NCBI GenBank assembly: GCA_024403175.1
Contig: JAKSSI010000020.1
Location: forward strand, 1 to 11,405
Reading direction: 5' to 3'
Origin: Clostridia bacterium
Lineage (GTDB): Bacteria > Bacillota_A > Clostridia > Peptostreptococcales > Anaerovoracaceae
Length of the DNA: 11,405 nucleotides
Position 1 is the stretch's first letter. The number at the start of each line of letters is the position of its first letter. Made by a program: the position numbers and the translations under genes. Positions 6,473 through 11,405 of this stretch are shown here, one piece after another. The notes beneath the pieces are model-generated. The model was not told where the DNA came from, did no database searches, and was given only the letters and a program-made list of their open reading frames with translations.

Positions 6473-8446
6473 ATGAAAAAACGATTAATAATAATTACAT
6501 TAACATTAGCTCTGCTGCTTAGTATGGCTGTGCCAAGTTTTGCGGCATCTAGTTTTTCTGATATTACAGATTCACGAACAGCAGCTGCTGTAGAAGTCTT
6601 AAGACTTATGGGTGTTATTGAAGGCGCAGGCGGCGGCACATATAATCCTAACGGAACTTTAACAAGAGCAGAATTTTCTAAGCTTGCTGTTGTGTCTATG
6701 CATACAGATGCAGATTTTTCTAAGTATAAAAACATGACAATCTTCCCGGATCTTAAGGCATCTGCGTGGTTTGCTCCATATGTAAATATGGCATCTAAAG
6801 GACTTGGAATTATCAGCGGTTGCCCAGACGGAACATTTAAACCAAACAATATTATTACAGCCGGCGAAGCAGTAACACTTATTATTCGTCTTATTGGATA
6901 TAAAGATTCTGAAGTTGGCGGAGTATGGCCATACGGACATTTCGCTTATGCAAAGACTCTCGGACTTCTTAACGGAACACAGGTAAGTTCTGCATCCGAT
7001 ACTATTACAAGAGGCGATGCGGCAAAGATTTTTGTAAATGCAATTAATGCAGATGCAAGAGGAAAGAACACAGTATTTACAATGACAAAAGAAACTGTTC
7101 TTAAGTCTGTAGATATTGGCGCAAAGACACTTAAGACATCCGATTCAAGTTACAAGACTTTAAAATCTATTTCCGGAAATAATCTTATCGGAAAGAGCGG
7201 ATATGTTGTTTTAAATAACAAAGGAATGGCACTTACTTTCCTTCCAAAGTCTGTTATTGATTATGAAGCTGCAAGTGCAGTAATCATTAAAACATCTGGC
7301 GATGCAGGAGTTCTTACTACTCTTGCAGGAAGATCTGATTACACAATTTATAAGAACGGAGCTTTAATCACAAAGGATAAACTTAAGGCTGGCGACGTAG
7401 CAATTTACAGAGAAGATGAAAACAAGATTCTTGTTTGCGACACAAAGGTATCTGTACTTTACGAAAACGTTCAAGGTTCACCTGCCGAACCAACAAGCAT
7501 AACAGCTCTTGGCGGAAAGCAGTTTGATGTTCTTCCATCCGCAGTTTCATCCATCGCTAACTATAAGCCTGGTTCGCACATTGGTCTTTCCTTAACAGTA
7601 GACGGAAAGATTGCTGCAGTAAGTGGTTCTTCTTATTCAAGCTCTACAAACAATGCAGTGTTTGTTGTTTCCTTAGATGGTAAAGCAAATATGGTTTGTG
7701 GAAATGAAGTTATGGAATTTAATCTTCCTGTAACTGATACAAGTCTTTATGGAAAAGCTGCAACATTAAACTTTGCATATCCAGACAGACTCAGCTTTGT
7801 TGCTTTAACAGGAAACATTTACGGAAGCCTTAAGGCTGATGAAAAGAAACTTGGAAGCAGAAATATTGCAGACAACGCACTTATCTTTGAAAACGGTGAA
7901 CTCGTAAGTCTGTCAGATGTTACAACAACAAATGTAAGCTACGCAAGAGAAAATGCAAATGGAGAAATAGATCTTGTCGTTCTCTATGATTCCTTAGGTG
8001 GAAAGCTTGTAGCTGGTAAGGGAAGTGTTGTAATAAAGAGTGAATATCTTGAAGTATTTGGTTCTACACCGGTTTACTGCCTTGAACTTGAAACAGCAGG
8101 TGGCAAAGTAGAAAAGAAAACAAACTTCTACGATGAAACTGTAAAAGATGCATTTATGATTGCTCACAGCAATGGAAATTACTTCACAGGAGTAAGTAAG
8201 CTCAATTATATCGATGAAGTAGATAAGAGTGCATTTGAAAATTCTGATTTAATAAATCTCAAATCAGGAACAATGAGCATTGCAAAAGAAGTTGCATGTC
8301 TTAATAAAGATTTAGAAAGATTAAAGACAGATAGTACTAGTCCATCTGAATATTGGACAAGTCTTGAAGATGCTCTTGCATACGGAAGAACATTTACTCT
8401 CTATGGAATAAATGGAACTGTATATGTAATTACTTACAGCTACTAA
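6473..8446 (+). CDS. Secreted S-layer-homology (SLH) domain protein
   Basis: This is a cell-surface protein of 657 residues. It begins with a Sec signal peptide (MKKRLIIITLTLALLLSMAV, predicted cleavage after SFA at residue 24). Three SLH repeats follow: about 28-75 (FSDITDS...LTRAEFSK), 91-140 (FPDLKASAWFAPYVNMASKG...ITAGEAVT) and 150-195 (WPYGHFAYAKTLGLLNG...ITRGDAAK). SLH repeats bind pyruvylated secondary cell-wall polymers and hold proteins at the wall. The conserved TRAE box is intact only in repeat one; repeats two and three read TAGE and TRGD. The remaining 460 residues are rich in beta-strand-like segments, with no domain I recognise and no catalytic motif. The ATG is 9 bases after the permease stop, with GGAG at 6463-6466, so it belongs to the exporter operon. 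It could be an exporter partner, its substrate, or a wall structural protein. Confidence 0.9.
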   Translation: MKKRLIIITLTLALLLSMAVPSFAASSFSDITDSRTAAAVEVLRLMGVIEGAGGGTYNPNGTLTRAEFSKLAVVSMHTDADFSKYKNMTIFPDLKASAWFAPYVNMASKGLGIISGCPDGTFKPNNIITAGEAVTLIIRLIGYKDSEVGGVWPYGHFAYAKTLGLLNGTQVSSASDTITRGDAAKIFVNAINADARGKNTVFTMTKETVLKSVDIGAKTLKTSDSSYKTLKSISGNNLIGKSGYVVLNNKGMALTFLPKSVIDYEAASAVIIKTSGDAGVLTTLAGRSDYTIYKNGALITKDKLKAGDVAIYREDENKILVCDTKVSVLYENVQGSPAEPTSITALGGKQFDVLPSAVSSIANYKPGSHIGLSLTVDGKIAAVSGSSYSSSTNNAVFVVSLDGKANMVCGNEVMEFNLPVTDTSLYGKAATLNFAYPDRLSFVALTGNIYGSLKADEKKLGSRNIADNALIFENGELVSLSDVTTTNVSYARENANGEIDLVVLYDSLGGKLVAGKGSVVIKSEYLEVFGSTPVYCLELETAGGKVEKKTNFYDETVKDAFMIAHSNGNYFTGVSKLNYIDEVDKSAFENSDLINLKSGTMSIAKEVACLNKDLERLKTDSTSPSEYWTSLEDALAYGRTFTLYGINGTVYVITYSY

Positions 8447-8449
8447 AAA

Positions 8450-8974
8450 TCAATTTTCTTTAATGAAGACATTTGCGAGTGCATCGCAGCGATTGTTATA
8501 GTCAATAATCAGCTTAAACTGGTCGAAACTATATTCGCTTCCGTTGTGCTCGCAAAATTTTTTATAGTCAGATTGTGTAGGGTTTGAAATATGACCCTTA
8601 ACAAGATAGAAAGTATATGTATGCTTTGAAAGAAGCTCTATAAGCTTTTCCCAGATCTCGCGGTTTTCCACGGGATCTTTTTTTGAGTTTTTCCAGCCAT
8701 TTTTCTGCCACTTAACATACCATTCCTGCTTAAAGCAGTTTACAAGATAAGATGAGTCGGAAAAAATGCGCAGATTAAGACCATCTTCTTTCAGGGCTGA
8801 AAGTGCTGAAAGAAGAGCTGTAAGTTCCATTTTGTTATTTGTGGTGTTGATTTCGCCTCCGCAAAGCTCTTTTTCCTTGCCTGCGAACTCTAAAACTGCA
8901 CCCCAACCACCAATATTTGTGTCGTTTTGGTTGCCGGAACATGCTCCGTCTGTATATATATTTACCAATTTCAT
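8450..8974 (-). CDS. rnhA: Ribonuclease HI
   Basis: This endonuclease cleaves the RNA strand of RNA-DNA hybrids in the cytoplasm, removing R-loops and primers with two metal ions. The catalytic set is complete: D9 in IYTDGACSGN, E50 in TTNNKMELTALL, D73 in IFSDSSYLVNC and D164 in NNRCDALAN; H128 in LVKGH is the usual mobile histidine. The loop between H128 and D164 is about 25 residues longer than in the E. coli enzyme, a form I recall in other Bacillota. No N-terminal hybrid-binding domain is present. I choose the internal ATG at 8972-8974, because it starts the domain (MKLVNIYTDG) and has AGGAG at 8983-8987 eight bases upstream. A longer frame to 9034 adds 20 residues unlike the family. The stop lies 3 bases from that of the SLH gene, which runs in the opposite direction. 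Confidence 0.96.
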   Translation of the reverse strand: MKLVNIYTDGACSGNQNDTNIGGWGAVLEFAGKEKELCGGEINTTNNKMELTALLSALSALKEDGLNLRIFSDSSYLVNCFKQEWYVKWQKNGWKNSKKDPVENREIWEKLIELLSKHTYTFYLVKGHISNPTQSDYKKFCEHNGSEYSFDQFKLIIDYNNRCDALANVFIKEN

Positions 8975-9039
8975 CCAAATAACTCCTGTATTATGTAAAT
9001 TCCACTTAATTCGAGTGTAATTATTCTGTAACAAATAAA

Positions 9040-9048
9040 TGGTATATT
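9040..9048 (+). promoter_or_regulatory. Candidate extended -10 promoter for the secreted-protein/yycHI operon
   Basis: TGG at 9040-9042 is followed by TATATT at 9043-9048, an extended -10 pattern. The -35 position (around 9020-9026) is A/T-rich without a clear TTGACA. Transcription would start near 9055, giving a leader of about 44 bases. This is in an A/T-rich spacer, so chance occurrence is possible. Confidence 0.35.
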
Positions 9049-9073
9049 AATAGTGTACAAATATCATTGGTTA

Positions 9074-9082
9074 ATTATAGCA
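9074..9082 (-). promoter_or_regulatory. Candidate extended -10 promoter for rnhA
   Basis: On the minus strand TGC is followed by a perfect TATAAT (complement of 9074-9079). No good -35 box lies upstream of it. Transcription would start near 9067 and run through a leader of about 93 bases to the rnhA start. It faces the plus-strand candidate at 9040-9048, so the two promoters would overlap. Confidence 0.4.
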
Positions 9083-9098
9083 TAAGAAAGGAGGAGGC

Positions 9099-9770
9099 AT
9101 GAAGGAATTTAAGCGTATCACAGCTTTTGTATTAACTCTTGTTCTTTTGATGAGTTCATTTGCATTTGCTGATAACCTTACAACTGAATCAGCTGTAGTT
9201 GTTGAAGAACCAACAGCCACAATCGTAAGTCCTTTGGAAAATTCCATTGTTTCTTCAGATAGCTTCCTTGTTTCTGTAAAGCTTAATAAGGCTGCTACAA
9301 TAAAGGTTAGCATCTACGAAGAAAAAGTTAAGAAAACAGAAGTTGTTACAAGCTATGTTTCCGGAACTGCTGTTACAAAGACTGCAGTATCTTACGAAGG
9401 CGTGGACACAACTACTTTCGAAGCTATTGATTTTGATACTAAGGCATCTTACACAGATGTTCTTTATACAACTCCTGCTTCTTACACAAGCAAAGACAAT
9501 ATCGGTTTCTATTCCTCAACAATCGAAAATGTTAAGCCTGGCTTATACAAAGTTGTTGTAGAAACTGTTGAAGAAGTAAAAGAAGAAAAGGCTGAAGTAG
9601 CCGAAAAGGAAACAACTGAAGAAGTAAAAAAGGCTGAGCCTGAAAAGATTACAAAGTACATCTGCGTAAAGGCAAAAGAAGAAGTTGATTCTCAGGTATT
9701 CACTCAGACAAAAGAAAAGAGTGGAGCTCTTTCCATTATTTCCAGTTTCCTTAAATCCTTGTTCAAGTAA
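9099..9770 (+). CDS. Unrecognised secreted protein coupled to yycH
   Basis: I do not recognise this 223-residue protein. A Sec signal peptide (MKEFKRITAFVLTLVLLMSS, likely cleavage after AFA at residue 24) leads to a Thr/Ser/Val-rich region (about 30-150). Its ATIVSPLENSIVSSDSFLVS followed by a KVSIYEEK strand resembles the start of a bacterial Ig-like or Y_Y_Y-type beta-sandwich. A Glu/Lys-rich segment (about 154-182) follows, probably an extended helix or linker. A short C-terminal stretch (GALSIISSFLKSLFK) could be an amphipathic helix. There is no lipobox, sortase signal or SLH repeat. The ribosome binding site AAAGGAGG (9087-9094) lies only 4 bases from the ATG. Its TAA overlaps the yycH ATG (TAATG), so translation is probably coupled, suggesting a role at the envelope alongside YycH and YycI. 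Function is unknown. Confidence 0.85.
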   Translation: MKEFKRITAFVLTLVLLMSSFAFADNLTTESAVVVEEPTATIVSPLENSIVSSDSFLVSVKLNKAATIKVSIYEEKVKKTEVVTSYVSGTAVTKTAVSYEGVDTTTFEAIDFDTKASYTDVLYTTPASYTSKDNIGFYSSTIENVKPGLYKVVVETVEEVKEEKAEVAEKETTEEVKKAEPEKITKYICVKAKEEVDSQVFTQTKEKSGALSIISSFLKSLFK

Positions 9771-11182
9771 TGAACACAAAAGTTGTAGAAAAAATTAAAT
9801 CGATAATTTTAGTAGTATTGTTTTTAATGGCAATACTACTTTTATATTTGGTCTTTGTTAGGGATACAGCCGTTGATATTTCAAGCATTATCCCGTTCTC
9901 TCAGAACCAGACTCAAGAGAATACGCAGCTTGCAACAGATGTAGTAGCTCCTGATATGGTTATCTATTCTAACGGAGCCGGTGCAAAGACAAATTCCAAT
10001 AATAAGACTGTTCTTTATGGAAATTTGTGCACATTTTTCTCCGTGTTTACAGACCAAAGTTCATCTATGGTCACAGAAATTTCAAAGGACCAGATGGATT
10101 GGTCTACGGATCAGACTGTTTCCATGGAATTTAAATTCAACTACCGTATTCCGTTTCTCCAGTTCTGCAACGCATATGGTATACAAAGAGCTAGCGGATT
10201 CTCAAATATTGAAAATCTCACATCAATAGTTCTTACAAATGCAGCAAAGGACAGCATACTAATAAAGGATGAAATTGCCGGGAAGTACTACAGAATTATT
10301 TCTGAAAACGAAAGAGATTGGGCTAAGGAAATTATTGGATCGATAAAGATTGTTGGAGACAGTGCGTATCCTGCAAACCAGGTTTTAGGCGTTGATAGTA
10401 ATGTTTATATTCCAATTTCCGTTACTAAGAAGACAGAATCACTTCCGTTCTCTTACGAAGAATATAAAGAAGACTCTCCAGAACTTGAGATGGTTGCAGA
10501 AGCAATTTTCGGAGGCACATTAAGCTTTGTAAGACGTATTTCCGACAGCTTTGGAAATATTACTTACATGTACGGCTACGGGCAGAAAACTTTAAGTATT
10601 CAGGCCGATGGTACACTTGAGTACAAGAATACTGCGGTAAAGAGCGGTGAATCCGCAGGTTTCTTTGGCGATCTTCAGACTGCTTTGAATTTTGCAAGCA
10701 TGTGCGGTGGATTCAATAACGATGATTCTCATCCGGTATTTGTGCTTTCATATGCACAGGTAGCAGGAAATGATAGAAATGCTAAGCATACTTATTACTT
10801 TACCCAGTCTTTAGACGGCGAACCTATAATTGGCGATGATGCTCTTGCTATGCGAATTACCGTTGAAAGTGGACAGGTAAGCTCTTATTTAAGACATGCC
10901 ATAGTTTCAAATAAGTCATATACAATAAAGGAAGATGTGCTTCAGGCACCAAACGCTATAGCGCAAATTTCTCTTGAAACATATAAAAAATATTTAAATA
11001 GCATTGGTGGCACCGCATTCATTAATATTGAAGAGGGCGACGCATACGTGTTTACAGCTCAGCAAGTTTCTAATATCAAAACCTGCTACAAAGTTGAAAA
11101 CGGATATTTGGTACCTAGCTGGTTTATTGAATTTAAAGATGGAGGCAGAACATGGATTGGTCTAAAGCAAAAACAATCTTAA
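9770..11182 (+). CDS. yycH: YycH-like (WalH) regulator of the WalRK two-component system
   Basis: YycH is a membrane-anchored extracytoplasmic protein that, with YycI, binds and modulates the WalK (YycG) sensor kinase controlling cell-wall metabolism. This 470-residue protein has a short cytoplasmic N-terminus, one transmembrane segment (about 12-30, SIILVVLFLMAILLLYLVFV) and a large external part, which is the YycH layout and length (about 450 in Bacillus). Identification rests partly on the neighbour, whose first residues are a clear YycI signature; the YycH sequence itself is divergent and I see no short diagnostic motif. It starts inside the stop of the secreted-protein gene and ends 31 bases inside yycI. 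The usual upstream genes walR and walK are absent. A generic membrane-anchored protein of unknown function remains possible. Confidence 0.65.
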   Translation: MNTKVVEKIKSIILVVLFLMAILLLYLVFVRDTAVDISSIIPFSQNQTQENTQLATDVVAPDMVIYSNGAGAKTNSNNKTVLYGNLCTFFSVFTDQSSSMVTEISKDQMDWSTDQTVSMEFKFNYRIPFLQFCNAYGIQRASGFSNIENLTSIVLTNAAKDSILIKDEIAGKYYRIISENERDWAKEIIGSIKIVGDSAYPANQVLGVDSNVYIPISVTKKTESLPFSYEEYKEDSPELEMVAEAIFGGTLSFVRRISDSFGNITYMYGYGQKTLSIQADGTLEYKNTAVKSGESAGFFGDLQTALNFASMCGGFNNDDSHPVFVLSYAQVAGNDRNAKHTYYFTQSLDGEPIIGDDALAMRITVESGQVSSYLRHAIVSNKSYTIKEDVLQAPNAIAQISLETYKKYLNSIGGTAFINIEEGDAYVFTAQQVSNIKTCYKVENGYLVPSWFIEFKDGGRTWIGLKQKQS

Positions 11183-11405
11183 TAGCCATACTGCTTGTGT
11201 TGTGCCTTATTTTAAGTGGAATTTTGGTTTCAAGAAAACTCGATGAAGCTAAAGCCATAGAGGCCGGAAGAGTAGCTGCAAAAGAGTACTTAGAAGGCAT
11301 TGGAGTGGTCTTAAACACTGAAATTCCAAAGAAAAGACCTGCTCTTGAGGTACTTTTCCTTCAGCGAAAAGAAGGTGCTACTCAGCTGAAAAACGGTCAT
11401 TACCT
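11152..11405 (+). CDS. yycI: YycI-like (WalI) WalRK regulator, N-terminal part, cut by window edge
   Basis: The frame stays open from ATG 11152 to the window end (84 complete codons) and is therefore partial. It begins MDWSKAKTILIAILLVLCLI, matching the family opening MDWS-x-(A/T)KT-I followed immediately by a single transmembrane segment (about residues 8-26). A charged stretch and the start of the external domain (YLEGIGVVLNTEIPKKRPAL) follow, as in YycI proteins. YycI works with YycH at the outer membrane face to regulate the WalK kinase. The start overlaps the 3' end of yycH by 31 bases in another frame. A GGAGG at 11141-11145, 6 bases upstream and inside yycH, supports it. In Bacillus the next genes would be yycJ and an HtrA-type protease, beyond this window. 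Confidence 0.8.
   Translation, partial: MDWSKAKTILIAILLVLCLILSGILVSRKLDEAKAIEAGRVAAKEYLEGIGVVLNTEIPKKRPALEVLFLQRKEGATQLKNGHY

Noticed and set aside
8975..9034. 20-residue N-terminal extension of RNase HI
   Set aside because: The extension is unlike the family, lies upstream of a well-placed AGGAG and ATG at 8974, and would overlap the probable leader.
9054..9081. Possible plus-strand promoter TGTACA/TATAGC before the secreted protein
   Set aside because: Each box matches only four of six positions, and transcription would start inside the ribosome binding site, leaving almost no leader.
9543..9779. Minus-strand Phe/Leu/Tyr-rich frame opposite the secreted protein
   Set aside because: It is the reverse reading of Glu/Lys codons (GAA/AAA giving TTC/TTT), with no start signal.

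Overview
The window looks like a chromosomal segment of a low-GC, Gram-positive-type bacterium, most likely a member of the Bacillota and probably Clostridia-like. The reasons are A/T-rich codon use, strong AGGAGG-type ribosome binding sites, a YycH/YycI (WalH/WalI) pair, an RlmH of the Firmicute type, an exporter resembling Bacillus YknXYZ, and an S-layer-homology (SLH) surface protein. This assignment is inferred from gene content, not from a marker phylogeny.

Layout from left to right. Positions 1-166 hold no convincing gene. They are more GC-rich than the genes and can fold, best on the minus strand, into a nested long hairpin: possibly a structured RNA or the edge of a mobile element. 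rlmH (167-622, minus) methylates 23S rRNA. A short divergent spacer then leads to two adjacent G3E (CobW/COG0523) GTPases (727-1803 and 1816-2808, plus). The first carries the CxCC metal motif and a long His/Asp/Cys-rich insert. The second lacks CxCC and carries a C-terminal domain resembling the DUF1980/TIGR03943 (YcgQ) family. They probably act together in metal (perhaps zinc) delivery. A clear intrinsic terminator (2822-2863) ends this unit.

Positions 2889-8446 form a tight four-gene plus-strand cluster: a membrane-anchored adaptor with two lipoyl-like modules, an ABC ATPase, a MacB/FtsX-type permease, and a secreted protein with three N-terminal SLH repeats. The first three would form a MacAB/YknXYZ-like efflux machine. 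The SLH protein, translated from the same unit, may be a wall-attached partner or client, but that role is inference.

rnhA (8450-8974, minus) meets the SLH gene tail to tail with only 3 bases between stop codons. Across a 124-base divergent spacer, a second plus-strand operon begins: an unrecognised secreted protein (9099-9770), a YycH-like protein (9770-11182) coupled to it by a TAATG overlap, and the start of a YycI-like protein (11152 to the window edge) overlapping yycH by 31 bases. YycH and YycI are known membrane regulators of the WalK (YycG) sensor kinase. Here no walRK precedes them, and the secreted protein takes the upstream position.

No tRNA, rRNA, CRISPR array or complete insertion sequence was seen. 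The most interesting points are the paired G3E GTPases with unusual domain content, the SLH-capped exporter operon, the secreted protein coupled to YycHI, and the folded region at the left edge.
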